Assembly: GCA_030598385.1 (NCBI GenBank) | Contig: JAUVQB010000007.1 | Coordinates: forward strand, 1 to 12,968 | Length of the DNA: 12,968 bases | Reading direction: 5' to 3' | Source: Alphaproteobacteria bacterium | Lineage (GTDB): Bacteria; Pseudomonadota; Alphaproteobacteria; Kiloniellales; JAKSDN01 | Shown: one piece after another, positions 1-7,152 of the stretch | Layout of the letters: every line of letters begins with the position of its first letter | Numbering within the stretch: position 1 is the first letter of the stretch | The notes under the pieces: generated by a model | Seen by the model: only the letters and a program-made list of their open reading frames with translations | Told to the model about the DNA's origin: nothing | The model's database searches: none | Translations under genes and position numbers: made by a program

Positions 1-83
1 GGCCCATGTTGGCGGGTTAGCACTTCTCGCCAACTGACTGAGCTTGTTCCAGTGTCATTGCTCATATCCGCATTGCTTGTCAT
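1..83 (-). CDS. 5' end of a SoxR-controlled gene, probably an MFS transporter (partial)
   Basis: An open frame runs leftward off the window edge from an ATG at 83-81, giving 27 complete codons that begin MTSNADMSND and continue with SWREVLTRQHG. A GGGAG ribosome site lies 8 bases before this ATG; a second in-frame ATG at 65-63 has none. The start sits just downstream of a canonical SoxR-dependent promoter reading the same way, so the gene is very likely a direct SoxR target, divergent from soxR. The SWRE-L-x-x-x-x-G stretch recalls the N-termini of major facilitator (drug efflux) proteins found next to soxR in other proteobacteria, but 27 residues are too few to prove the family. The existence of the gene is fairly secure from promoter, ribosome site and open frame; its product is inference. 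Confidence 0.55.
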   Translation of the reverse strand, partial: MTSNADMSNDTGTSSVSWREVLTRQHG

Positions 84-110
84 CACGTGTGCTCCCGCGC
101 TATGAGGAGG

Positions 111-141
111 ACGGTACAAGTTCAAGTTAGCTTGAAGTCAA
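111..141 (-). promoter_or_regulatory. SoxR-operated promoter for the leftward gene
   Basis: The palindrome TTCAAG-TTAG-CTTGAA lies at 121-136. Read on the minus strand, a -35 element TTGACT (141-136) overlaps one arm and a -10-like TACCGT (116-111) follows after a 19-bp spacer. The over-long 19-bp spacer with the CAAG-n4-CTTG dyad between -35 and -10 is the hallmark of SoxR targets such as E. coli soxS, where oxidised SoxR untwists the spacer to activate. The operator also lies about 40 bp before the soxR start, so SoxR may control its own expression too. Confidence 0.85.
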
Positions 142-176
142 GAGGTAATTTGGCAGTCATTGCGGGAGAATTGGAG

Positions 177-683
177 ATGGCGAAAAGCACGGCTCTTCTG
201 ACCATTGGAGAGGCCGCTCGTCGATGTGGGATTGCTACGTCAACCTTGCGGTTCTATGAGGAACGCGGGCTGATCAGTTCTGTCCGCTCTGCGGGAAATC
301 AACGGCTCTATCATCGCGCGGCACTTCGGCGAATCTCGGTTGTCAGGGTCGCCCAATCACTGGGGCTCACCCTAAAAGAGATCGGGGAGGCTCTGGCAGA
401 ACTTCCCGATGGCCGGACGCCGAATAAGCGGGATTGGGAGAGGCTGTCCAGGAAGTGGCGTGCCCATCTGGACACTCGCATCGACCAGCTACAGCGCATG
501 CGAGAAAATCTCACGGAATGTATTGGATGCGGTTGTCTGTCGCTCAAGAGCTGTGCACTCCATAATCCAGGCGACCGTTTCGCCGCATCGGGCACTGGCC
601 CCCGTATACTGCTTGATCCTTCTGCAGGGACAGAACGCGGGCCATCGAAGTGCCTCTCGTTGTTCGGGTCCAATGCGAACTGA
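177..683 (+). CDS. soxR: Redox-sensing MerR-family activator SoxR
   Basis: A 168-residue MerR-family regulator. Residues 8-45 form the winged helix-turn-helix (TIGEAARRCGI, then STLRFYEERGL), followed by the long dimerisation helix (about 85-112). The [2Fe-2S] cluster motif is intact: Cys115, Cys118, Cys120 and Cys126 in the C-x2-C-x-C-x5-C arrangement within CIGCGCLSLKSC. This separates SoxR from other MerR proteins. In non-enteric bacteria SoxR responds to redox-cycling compounds and switches on efflux and modifying enzymes directly, without SoxS. The ATG at 177 was chosen because homology begins here; the frame is open back to a GTG at 87, but that extension would run through the SoxR operator. 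The tail after the cluster is about 17 residues longer than in E. coli SoxR. Third codon positions are only about half G/C in the first 45 codons, unlike the neighbouring genes, which suggests acquisition by transfer. Confidence 0.93.
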   Translation: MAKSTALLTIGEAARRCGIATSTLRFYEERGLISSVRSAGNQRLYHRAALRRISVVRVAQSLGLTLKEIGEALAELPDGRTPNKRDWERLSRKWRAHLDTRIDQLQRMRENLTECIGCGCLSLKSCALHNPGDRFAASGTGPRILLDPSAGTERGPSKCLSLFGSNAN

Positions 684-766
684 ACCACAAAGTTGCGCAG
701 AGCGACGAGACCGTTGATGGCGGCCGCGCGCGGTGGTATGGGCCACGGCCGGGGCCAGCCAGACGA

Positions 767-787
767 CTGACCTTTGACCATTGACCC
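767..787. repeat. Three tandem 7-bp TTGACC-like units before prfC
   Basis: The units CTGACCT, TTGACCA and TTGACCC follow one another without gap in the 181-bp space between soxR and prfC. Two resemble a -35 hexamer, but no -10 lies at a normal distance; a TATATA stands at 811-816, 24 bp after the last unit. It may be a binding site or chance. The start of prfC has only a weak ribosome site, and no terminator for soxR was found in this gap. Confidence 0.35.
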
Positions 788-864
788 TGTATTAACCGGA
801 TTGGGGCACCTATATACCCTCTTCGAGATCCATAACCCCGATAACCCTTGAAACCGGGCATGCC

Positions 865-2484
865 ATGACCAGGCTCCAGGGCGAGATCGCCCGACGGCGC
901 ACCTTCGCCATCATCTCCCACCCGGACGCGGGCAAGACCACGCTGACCGAGAAGCTGCTGCTGTTCGGCGGCGCGATCCAGCTCTCCGGCGCGGTCAAGG
1001 CACGCGGCAAGGCGAGGCGCGCCCGCTCCGACTGGATGAAGGTGGAGGCCGAGCGCGGCATCTCGGTGGCCTCCTCGGTCATGACATTCGATTACGGCGA
1101 CTGCACCTTCAACCTGCTGGACACGCCGGGCCACGAGGATTTCAGCGAGGACACCTACCGCACCCTGTCGGCGGTCGATTCGGCGGTCATGGTGATCGAC
1201 GCCGCCAAGGGCATCGAGGTCCAGACCCGCAAGCTGTTCGAAGTCTGCCGCCTGCGCGACGTGCCCATCATCACCTTCATCAACAAGCTCGACCGGGACG
1301 GCCGCGATCCGTTCGAGCTGCTCGACGAGATCGAGCAGACGCTGGCGCTCGACGTTACCCCGGCGAGCTGGCCGGTCGGCATGGGACGCGATTTCCACGG
1401 CTGCTACGACGTGATCGGCGACACGCTGGTGCTGATGGAAAAGGGCCATGCCGCCGGCGCGCTGGAGCACGGTCCGATGAGCGCGGCGCGGTGCGACGGT
1501 ATCGACGACCCGGCGCTGGATCGGCTGCTGCCGAAGGATGCCGTGGCGCGGCTGCGCGAGCAGTTGCCCATGGCCAGGGGACTGTGCCCGCCGCTCGATA
1601 TCGACGCCTATAGAGAGGGGCATCTCAGCCCGGTCTTCTTCGGCTCGGCGATCAACAATTTCGGCGTCCGCGAACTGCTCGATGGGTTGGTGCGACTAGC
1701 CCCGCCGCCGGGAAGCCGCCCCGCCTGCGCCCGCGTGGTGTCGCCGGACGAGGCCAAGGTCTCGGGCTTCGTGTTCAAGATCCAGGCCAACATGGACCCC
1801 AAGCACCGCGACCGGGTCGCGTTCTTCCGCGTCACCTCGGGCCATTTCAAACGGGGCATGAAGCTGCTGGCGGTGCGTAGCGGCAAGTCCATCAACCTGC
1901 ACAACCCGATGATGTTCCTGGCCCAGGAGCGCGAAACCGCCGAAGACGCCTGGCCGGGCGACATCATCGGCATCCCCAACCACGGCAATCTGCGCATCGG
2001 CGACACCCTGACCGAGGGCGAGAAGATCCAGTTTTCCGGTGTCCCGAGCTTTGCGCCGGAGTTGCTGCGGTCGGTCGTCCCGCTCGATCCCATGCGGGCC
2101 AAGCATCTCGGACGGGCTCTGACCCAGCTCGCTGAGGAAGGCGTCGCCCGGGTGTTCAGGACCCGGCTCGGATCGACTTGGATCGTCGGCGTATTGGGCC
2201 CGCTCCAGTTCGACGTCATGGCCGATCGCATCCGCACGGAATACGACGTAGCGGTGCGGTTCAGCCCGGTCGAGCTCTACACCGCCCGCTGGCTCATGGC
2301 GGATGATCCCCATATGCTGAAGAAATTCATCGACAAGAACCCGGCCGCCATCGCCGACGACCACGACGGCACACCGGTGTTCCTCGCCCGCAACGCCTGG
2401 CACTTGGACAAGACCGCCGAGGAGTGGTCCGGCATCCGCCTCCTCAAGACTCTTGAAAGCGGGCCGTATATGGCGGCGGCCTGA
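865..2484 (+). CDS. prfC: Peptide chain release factor 3 (RF3)
   Basis: A 539-residue translational GTPase, close to the usual RF3 length. It recycles RF1 and RF2 from the ribosome after stop-codon hydrolysis. G motifs are clear: P-loop HPDAGKTT (19-26), switch I RGISVASSV (64-72), DTPGHEDF (86-93) and NKLD (140-143). The stretch from RRTFAIISHPDAGKTT to GHEDFSEDTYRTL is nearly identical to E. coli RF3 and distinguishes it from EF-G, EF-Tu and LepA. Domain II (about 290-390) and domain III (about 395-520) follow. The ATG at 865 matches the family start; the upstream ribosome site is poor (CCGGG only), and an out-of-frame ATG lies 5 bases earlier. It stands alone, converging on the DUF3553 gene with a 70-bp gap. 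Confidence 0.97.
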   Translation: MTRLQGEIARRRTFAIISHPDAGKTTLTEKLLLFGGAIQLSGAVKARGKARRARSDWMKVEAERGISVASSVMTFDYGDCTFNLLDTPGHEDFSEDTYRTLSAVDSAVMVIDAAKGIEVQTRKLFEVCRLRDVPIITFINKLDRDGRDPFELLDEIEQTLALDVTPASWPVGMGRDFHGCYDVIGDTLVLMEKGHAAGALEHGPMSAARCDGIDDPALDRLLPKDAVARLREQLPMARGLCPPLDIDAYREGHLSPVFFGSAINNFGVRELLDGLVRLAPPPGSRPACARVVSPDEAKVSGFVFKIQANMDPKHRDRVAFFRVTSGHFKRGMKLLAVRSGKSINLHNPMMFLAQERETAEDAWPGDIIGIPNHGNLRIGDTLTEGEKIQFSGVPSFAPELLRSVVPLDPMRAKHLGRALTQLAEEGVARVFRTRLGSTWIVGVLGPLQFDVMADRIRTEYDVAVRFSPVELYTARWLMADDPHMLKKFIDKNPAAIADDHDGTPVFLARNAWHLDKTAEEWSGIRLLKTLESGPYMAAA

Positions 2485-2554
2485 ATTTCGCTGCCTACGG
2501 ACGGGCCCGCCGGCCTTGGGCGGCGGCGCATCTGTCGTTCCAGTGTTCGTAAGC

Positions 2555-2734
2555 CTAAGGATCGGACTCCTCGATCGGGGTCAAGGCGACCTTGTCGCTG
2601 TTGATCAGGACCTTGCCGGCGTGCTCGAAATTGACCGTGACCCGGTGGCCGATGGCCGATTGCACCTGGCCGATCCCCCAGTCCGGGCGCTGCGGGTGGC
2701 GCACCCGCATGCCGGGCGACAGGTCCTGGGTCAT
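2555..2734 (-). CDS. DUF3553 small protein
   Basis: A 59-residue protein of the DUF3553 family, which is common in alphaproteobacteria and has no established function. The characteristic core is present: PGMRVRHPQRPDWGIGQVQS (residues 7-26), then VTVNFEHAGKVLI (32-44). The HP-x-x-PDWG-x-GQV pattern resembles small beta-barrel nucleic-acid-binding folds of the CarD/UvrD C-terminal type, so DNA or RNA polymerase association is conceivable but unproven. The ATG at 2734-2732 is preceded by AAGGA at 8 bases, so the long open frame extending upstream is not used. It is divergent from chpT (183 bp between starts) and convergent with prfC. No signal peptide or membrane segment is present. Confidence 0.85.
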   Translation of the reverse strand: MTQDLSPGMRVRHPQRPDWGIGQVQSAIGHRVTVNFEHAGKVLINSDKVALTPIEESDP

Positions 2735-2917
2735 GGCGCGGTTCCTTGAGCCAAATCCATTAATCCAAAAGAATGTCGTCTCCGGCACTAATTCTACCGG
2801 CCGGAGCCAAAACAACGGAAGCGCCCAGCGCCCGACTCTGGTAAGAATTTCGTCATCACCGGGCAGCGATTCGTTTGCGCAAGCAATTATCGTCCGAACA
2901 GGGAGGAGATCGGCCGC

Positions 2918-3559
2918 ATGGATCACGAGATCGATTTGAGACTGGCCGAGCTTTTGGCGTCGCGCCTGTGCCATGACGTCGTGGGGCCGATCGGGGCCGT
3001 CAACAACGGCATGGAACTGCTCAACGATGGCGAACTGGACATGGCGGACGATGCCCTCAGGCTCGCCAGTCAAAGCGCCCAGCAGGCGGCCGATCTCTTG
3101 CAGTACTACCGCATGGCCTACGGCCTGGCCGGCCACCGCCAAGGCGGCGATCTGAAACCCATGCGCGATCTGGCCACGCGCTTTTTCGCGCACCACAAGG
3201 CCGACTTGGACTGGTCCGCCGGCGCGATGCCGGCCGGCCTGCCGGATTCCGCCGGCAAGCTGCTCCTCAACATGCTGCTGCTGGCCGGCGAAGCGCTGCC
3301 GCGCGGCGGCACGGTGGGCGTCCTTTTCGCCGAAGACAATGGTGTCCACGAGGTTGCGGTGGTCGCCGTCGGGGCCGATGCCGGCCTGCGGGAGGAAACC
3401 CAGGCCGGGCTTGCCGACGACGTGCCGGCGGCGGAGTTGACCCCGCGCAGCGTCCAGCCCTATTTCACCAAGCGGCTGGCCCGCGCCATGGATGGGCGCC
3501 TGGAGGTAGAAGCGCCCAGTCCCGGACACATTCGCCTGACGGCAAGGCTGCCGGCCTGA
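2918..3559 (+). CDS. chpT: Histidine phosphotransferase ChpT
   Basis: A 213-residue cytoplasmic phosphotransferase. In alphaproteobacteria ChpT relays phosphate from the hybrid kinase CckA to CtrA and to CpdR. The N-terminal DHp-like helix carries the phospho-accepting His19 in SRLCHDVVGPIGAVNNGMEL (15-34), the most diagnostic stretch of the family. A second helix (about 40-68) completes the hairpin, and a degenerate, non-ATP-binding HATPase-like domain follows (about 85-213), ending with YFTKRLARAMDGRLEVE. The start has a GGGAGGAG site about 10 bases upstream. It is monocistronic as far as can be seen, with its partner CtrA encoded 4.3 kb downstream on the other strand. A GACTC (GANTC) site lies at 2834-2838 in its upstream region; no full CtrA box was found there. 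Confidence 0.92.
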   Translation: MDHEIDLRLAELLASRLCHDVVGPIGAVNNGMELLNDGELDMADDALRLASQSAQQAADLLQYYRMAYGLAGHRQGGDLKPMRDLATRFFAHHKADLDWSAGAMPAGLPDSAGKLLLNMLLLAGEALPRGGTVGVLFAEDNGVHEVAVVAVGADAGLREETQAGLADDVPAAELTPRSVQPYFTKRLARAMDGRLEVEAPSPGHIRLTARLPA

Positions 3560-3564
3560 CCCCC

Positions 3565-3609
3565 CGAGGCTAGAAGCACCGAGGTTAGAAGTGCCGGGGC
3601 CAGAAGTAC
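3565..3609. repeat. Three imperfect 15-bp tandem repeats after chpT
   Basis: The copies are CGAGGCTAGAAGCAC, CGAGGTTAGAAGTGC and CGGGGCCAGAAGTAC, followed by a partial CGGGGG. They begin 5 bases after the chpT stop codon. The unit is a multiple of three and is open on the minus strand, but no ribosome site or recognisable protein goes with it, so it is treated as a noncoding minisatellite. Confidence 0.8.
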
Positions 3610-3812
3610 CGGGGGCCACCGCCTCACCGAAAATCGAAAAGCATCTGATGGGGCGCGTCACCGCCTCGACCGTTGGGAGCGATCCGGTATCGGTTTTGAT
3701 CTGCATCAACGACGGGGCGTGTCGGCTCGGAAATCATGGCCTGGCTGAGTGAGCGGGCGGATCCGGCGGGCTTCGGCGGGGAGGAGCCGCGAGAGTCCCG
3801 TATTCGGAGCGC
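3610..3812. other. Gene-free stretch between chpT and the iron-uptake promoter
   Basis: Between the repeats and the Fur-controlled promoter no gene is supported. Short frames exist on both strands: a 26-codon one from an ATG at 3736 on plus, and a minus frame ending at 3624 whose last residues are QMLFDFR. Neither has a convincing ribosome site. No clear terminator for chpT is visible. Confidence 0.5.
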
Positions 3813-3868
3813 TTGACACTTGCGAATGATTTGCATTAGCAATGTATCCAATATTGATAACCATTCGC
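3813..3868 (+). promoter_or_regulatory. Fur-controlled promoter with two Fur-like boxes
   Basis: A perfect -35 TTGACA (3813-3818) is followed at 17 bp by a -10-like TTAGCA (3836-3841). A dyad at 3821-3841, arms TGCGAATG and CATTAGCA around 5 bases, covers spacer and -10; its inner 19 bases match 13 of 19 positions of the classical Fur consensus. A second copy at 3850-3868 (AATATTGATAA, then CCATTCGC) matches 14 of 19. Iron-loaded Fur bound here would block polymerase. The gene start is about 130 bp downstream, so the leader would be long. Confidence 0.75.
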
Positions 3869-3971
3869 ATATAGGGTCGAGAGAGTACTCAACCTGATCG
3901 AGAGAGCCAGCGTTCGAAAAAGGTGCGGGATCTTTCGAAGCGATCGGACGCAGGAAGGAAATCCGAGGCTT

Positions 3972-5018
3972 ATGCCGAAGGTACGATTTGTGGTGGCGTC
4001 CTTGGCCGTGGCCGGCGCCTTGTCGCTCGGCGGGCTCGTATGGAGCCTGGTGAGCCACGCCGACGAGCCGGAGCTCAACCTCTACACCTCGCGCCATTAT
4101 CAGACGGACGAGGCCCTCTACGAGCGTTTTACCGAACTTACCGGCATTCGGATCAATCGGTTGGAAGGCAAAGGCGATCAATTGATCGAGCGGATCCGCA
4201 GCGAGGACATGAACAGCCCGGCGGACATCCTGATCACCGTGGACGCCGGCCGCCTGTGGCGCGCTGAGCAGGCCGGCTTGTTCCAGCCGGTCGAGTCCGC
4301 GGTTCTGGAAGAACGGGTCCCGGCACACCTGCGGCATCCCGACCGCCTCTGGTTCGGTTTCTCGACCCGCGCCCGCCTGATCTTCTACAACAAGCAGGAG
4401 ATCGCGCCGGGCGCCGTCACGACTTACGAGGAGCTGGCGGATCCGCGCTGGCAGGGCCGGGTCTGCATCCGCTCGAGCGCCAACATCTACAATCAGTCGC
4501 TGCTGGGCGCCATGATCGCGGCCGACGGTGAAGCCGAGGCGGAGAGCTGGGCCCAGGGGGTGGTGAACAACTTCGCGCGCCATCCGACGGGCGGCGACAC
4601 CGACCAGATCCGCAGCGTCGCGGCCGGCGAATGCGGCTTGGCGGTGGCCAACTCCTACTATTTCGCGCGCCTCCTGAAGAGCGAGAAGGCGGACGACCAG
4701 GCGGTGGTGGCGCGGGTCGGCGTGGTGTTTCCCAATCAGGACGGGCGCGGCGCCCACGTCAACGTGTCCGGCGCCGGGGTCCTCAAGCACGCGCCTCACC
4801 CGGAGGCGGCGGTCAAGTTCCTCGAATACCTGGTGAGCGCGGAGGCCCAGCACCACTTCGCCGACGGCAACAACGAGTATCCCGCGGTCAACGGCGTGAC
4901 GGCCAACTCGGTCCTGGAGGAGCTCGGCAGCTTCAAGGCGGATCCGCTCAACGTCTCGGTGCTTGGCGAGACCCAGGCCCAGGCCCAGCGCATCTTCGAC
5001 CGGGTCGGCTGGGAGTAG
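3972..5018 (+). CDS. fbpA: Ferric-iron ABC transporter substrate-binding protein (FutA/FbpA type)
   Basis: A 348-residue periplasmic iron-binding protein. The N-terminus has a basic start and a hydrophobic stretch (about 6-27), with likely signal cleavage after SHA at residue 30. The mature protein begins with NLYTSRHYQTD, typical of the FutA/IdiA branch. Four tyrosines sit at exactly the spacing of the FutA1 iron ligands: Tyr43 (in SRHY), Tyr173 (in NIYNQSL), Tyr229 and Tyr230 (in NSYYFAR), so Fe(III) binding without a synergistic anion is likely. It would hand iron to the permease encoded immediately downstream on the opposite strand; the two stop codons are only 6 bp apart. The ATG at 3972 has GAGG 3 bases before it and AGGAAGG further up. 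The gene lies behind two Fur-like boxes. A siderophore-bound ligand is less likely given the tyrosine set. Confidence 0.93.
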   Translation: MPKVRFVVASLAVAGALSLGGLVWSLVSHADEPELNLYTSRHYQTDEALYERFTELTGIRINRLEGKGDQLIERIRSEDMNSPADILITVDAGRLWRAEQAGLFQPVESAVLEERVPAHLRHPDRLWFGFSTRARLIFYNKQEIAPGAVTTYEELADPRWQGRVCIRSSANIYNQSLLGAMIAADGEAEAESWAQGVVNNFARHPTGGDTDQIRSVAAGECGLAVANSYYFARLLKSEKADDQAVVARVGVVFPNQDGRGAHVNVSGAGVLKHAPHPEAAVKFLEYLVSAEAQHHFADGNNEYPAVNGVTANSVLEELGSFKADPLNVSVLGETQAQAQRIFDRVGWE

Positions 5019-5024
5019 CCGGCC

Positions 5025-6770
5025 TTATTCGGCCGCGGCCGGGGCGGCTTTCGGCAGGTCGAGGCCGGGCCGGGCCCGGGCGATGGTCCGGCTCAGCAGG
5101 ATCAGCGGCAGGATCCCCACGGCGACGATTACCAGCGAGGCGGTGGCCGCCTCGCTCAGCCGCTCGTCCGAGGCCAGATTGAAAGCTCGGACCGCCAGGG
5201 TGTCGAAATTGAACGGCCGCATGACGAGGGTGGCCGGCAGCTCCTTCATGACATCGACGAAGACCAGGAGGCAGGCGGTCGACAGGCCGGCCCACATGAG
5301 CGGGACGTGGACCCGCACCAGGGTCCCGGCCGGGCCCTGGCCCAGGCTTCGCGCCGCGTCGTCCATCGACGGGCGGACTTTCGCCAGGCTTGCCTCGATA
5401 GTATTCAGCGAGACGGCGAGGAAGCGCACCAGATAGGCGTAAACCAGGGCGAAGATGGTGCCCGTGAAGATGAGCCCAGTGCTGATCCCGACGGTTTCGC
5501 GCATGAAGCCGTCGATGGCGTTGTCGAAGAAGGCGAGCGGCAGCAGCGTGCCCACCGCGACGACCGCGCCCGGCACCGCGTAGCCGAGGGCGACCGTCCG
5601 GTTGGCGAGGCCGGTCAGCCGGCCCGGGCGCACCCGCGCGCCATAGGCCATGAGGCAGGCCAGGACGGCCGCCAGGAGCGCCGTGAGCCCGGCCAGGCTG
5701 AAAGAGTTGACGGCGAGGATGAAAAACCGCGCGCCGAACTGCTGGTCGCCCGCCTCTAGGGTCATTTTTAGCAGGATGGCGGCCGGCAGCAGGAATCCGA
5801 TGGCGAGCGGCGTCGCGCAGGCGAGGCTCGCCAGGGCGCCGCGCCAGCCGGCCAGGCGGTAGTCCGGGAGCCGCTGGTAGCGCATCGAGGTGTGGTGATA
5901 GCGCGCCCGGCCCCGACTCCAGCGTTCCAGGACGAGCACCAGGAATACCAGGCTCAGGAGCGCCGAGGCCAGTTGCGCCGCGGCAACCCGGTCGCCCAAC
6001 CCAATCCAGGCCTTGATGACGCCCGTGGTGAAGGTCGGGACGCCGAAGAAGGAGACGGTCCCGTAGTCGGCCAGGGTCTCCATCAGGGCGAGCGCCGTGC
6101 CGGCGGCGATCGCCGGCCGGGCCAGCGGCAGGGCGACCCGCAGGAAGCTGCCGAAGGCGCTGCAGCCGAGCGTGCGGCTGACCTCCAGGGCGCAGACCGA
6201 TTGCTCCAGGAAGGCCGCGCGGCACAGGAGATAGGTGTAGGGATAGAGCACGAAGATCAGCATCACGACCGCACCGCCGAGTGAGCGGATCTCGGGGAAG
6301 CTATAGTCGCCGGCGCTCCAACCCATCAGCTCGCGCAGCAAGCCTTGCACCGGCCCGGTGAACTGCAGGAAGTCGGTGTAGGTGTAGGCCATGACGTAGG
6401 CCGGGACGGCGAGCGGCAGGATCAGCGCCCACTCGAATATGCGGCGGCCGGGAAACCGGCACATGGTCACCAGCCAGGCGGTCCCGGCGCCGATGACCGG
6501 CACGCCGAGGCCGACGCCCAGGACCAGCCACAGGGTGTTGGCGATGTAGCGGGGCAGCACGGTCGCGGCGAGATGGGACCAGGCGCCGCCGCTGGGCGCG
6601 AAGATGTTGACCACCACGGCGATGACCGGAAGCACGAAAAGGGTGGCGACGGCGAGGGATAGCCAGACGAAGCCGCGGCCGCCACCGACGGCACGCATGG
6701 CGCGCCAGGCCCGCGCCGGCCCGGCTGACGGCGGCATGCCGATGGTTGATGGCTGTTGCGTTTGGCTCAC
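5025..6770 (-). CDS. fbpB: Ferric-iron ABC transporter permease (fused FbpB type)
   Basis: A 581-residue inner-membrane permease with about 12 transmembrane helices in two homologous halves (about 33-282 and 310-562), the fused organisation usual for FbpB/SfuB. Each half has the cytoplasmic EAA loop that contacts the ATPase: EVSRTLGCSAFGSFLRVALP (196-215), and DDAARSLGQG followed by LVRVHVPL (470-491). It pairs with the binding protein encoded convergently 6 bp away. No ATP-binding subunit lies in the window, so the ATPase must be elsewhere or shared. The start is a GTG at 6770-6768, with GCGGAG about 10 bases upstream; an ATG 11 codons in (MPPSAG) is an alternative with a weaker site. A Fur-like dyad lies 113 bp upstream, so both genes are probably iron-repressed from separate promoters. 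Confidence 0.93.
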   Translation of the reverse strand: MSQTQQPSTIGMPPSAGPARAWRAMRAVGGGRGFVWLSLAVATLFVLPVIAVVVNIFAPSGGAWSHLAATVLPRYIANTLWLVLGVGLGVPVIGAGTAWLVTMCRFPGRRIFEWALILPLAVPAYVMAYTYTDFLQFTGPVQGLLRELMGWSAGDYSFPEIRSLGGAVVMLIFVLYPYTYLLCRAAFLEQSVCALEVSRTLGCSAFGSFLRVALPLARPAIAAGTALALMETLADYGTVSFFGVPTFTTGVIKAWIGLGDRVAAAQLASALLSLVFLVLVLERWSRGRARYHHTSMRYQRLPDYRLAGWRGALASLACATPLAIGFLLPAAILLKMTLEAGDQQFGARFFILAVNSFSLAGLTALLAAVLACLMAYGARVRPGRLTGLANRTVALGYAVPGAVVAVGTLLPLAFFDNAIDGFMRETVGISTGLIFTGTIFALVYAYLVRFLAVSLNTIEASLAKVRPSMDDAARSLGQGPAGTLVRVHVPLMWAGLSTACLLVFVDVMKELPATLVMRPFNFDTLAVRAFNLASDERLSEAATASLVIVAVGILPLILLSRTIARARPGLDLPKAAPAAAE

Positions 6771-6882
6771 GGGTCCTGCGCTCCGCCTATCTCCCGGTCC
6801 CTAGGCCCGCTGAAGCCAAGGCACGTGCCAATCGGCTAGACATTCCCAACACCTCCAACGCGCCGTGTTTCTACCCCATGAT

Positions 6883-6903
6883 TGCGAATGAGACGCACTC
6901 GCA
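6883..6903 (-). promoter_or_regulatory. Fur-like operator upstream of the permease gene
   Basis: A dyad with arms TGCGAATG and CACTCGCA around 5 bases has its left arm identical to the first box of the binding-protein promoter (TGCGAATG), which supports one regulator for both genes. Its inner 19 bases match 11 of 19 positions of the classical Fur consensus, so it is the weakest of the three. On the minus strand a modest TTGTGC (-35) and AATCAT (-10) at 17 bp overlap it. Confidence 0.6.
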
Positions 6904-7080
6904 CAAGAGTCATCGCGCCGGAGTTCGACTAAGCCACTGACAGGAGGGGTCTTTCACCGGCATTGCCGGCCGCTTCTTAGACCAACATCGGGAGGCTGGG
7001 CAAAGCTTTTCGGGGTTTTTGCGCGCCACACCGTGGCCAGGCGGACCGGCCGCCCCCTCGTACGACGCCCTAATTCGCAC

Positions 7081-7106
7081 GGGGTCGAGATACGGGGTCG
7101 AGATAC
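7081..7106. repeat. Perfect 13-bp tandem duplication
   Basis: GGGGTCGAGATAC occurs twice in direct succession (7081-7093 and 7094-7106), followed by GGG of a third unit. It lies 47 bp beyond the end of the MOSC gene. Confidence 0.85.
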
Positions 7107-7152
7107 GGGCGTCAAGATCCGGCTGTTTACGAAGGACCGGCCCCGCCGCCGC

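Larger units (their letters stand above)
6771..7152. other. Gene-free stretch between permease and MOSC genes
   Basis: Apart from the Fur-like operator and a 13-bp tandem duplication, nothing is supported here. Small frames on the plus strand (for example 6746-6940 and 7019-7216) have no family features and no ribosome site. A short GCCAC-n3-GTGGC hairpin at 7025-7037 is followed by an A-run rather than a T-run on the minus strand, so it is not a terminator for the MOSC gene. Confidence 0.5.

Noticed and set aside
87..176. N-terminal extension of soxR from the GTG at 87
   Set aside because: It would be translated through the SoxR operator and lacks homology; the SoxR family starts near the ATG at 177.
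544..1623. Long minus-strand open frame (359 codons) overlapping soxR and prfC
   Set aside because: It is antisense to prfC, whose protein is unmistakable. Its His/Arg/Asp-rich product is typical of shadow frames in GC-rich genes.
2751..2774. CtrA box upstream of chpT (TTAA at 2760-2763)
   Set aside because: The second half at 7-base spacing reads GAAT, so the match fails.
3624..4856. Minus-strand open frame of 410 codons across the iron-binding protein gene
   Set aside because: Most of it is the complement of the clear binding-protein gene. The C-terminal part outside it reads protein-like (ending QMLFDFR), but it would start inside the Fur box or without a ribosome site.
5019..5035. Bidirectional terminator between the convergent iron genes
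   Set aside because: Only a 5-bp CGGCC/GGCCG stem around TTATTC with no T-run on either side; too weak to claim.
4948..6225. Second minus-strand frame inside the permease gene
   Set aside because: It is a shadow in another frame: Gly/Pro/Arg-rich, no membrane segments, and fully overlapping the 12-helix permease.
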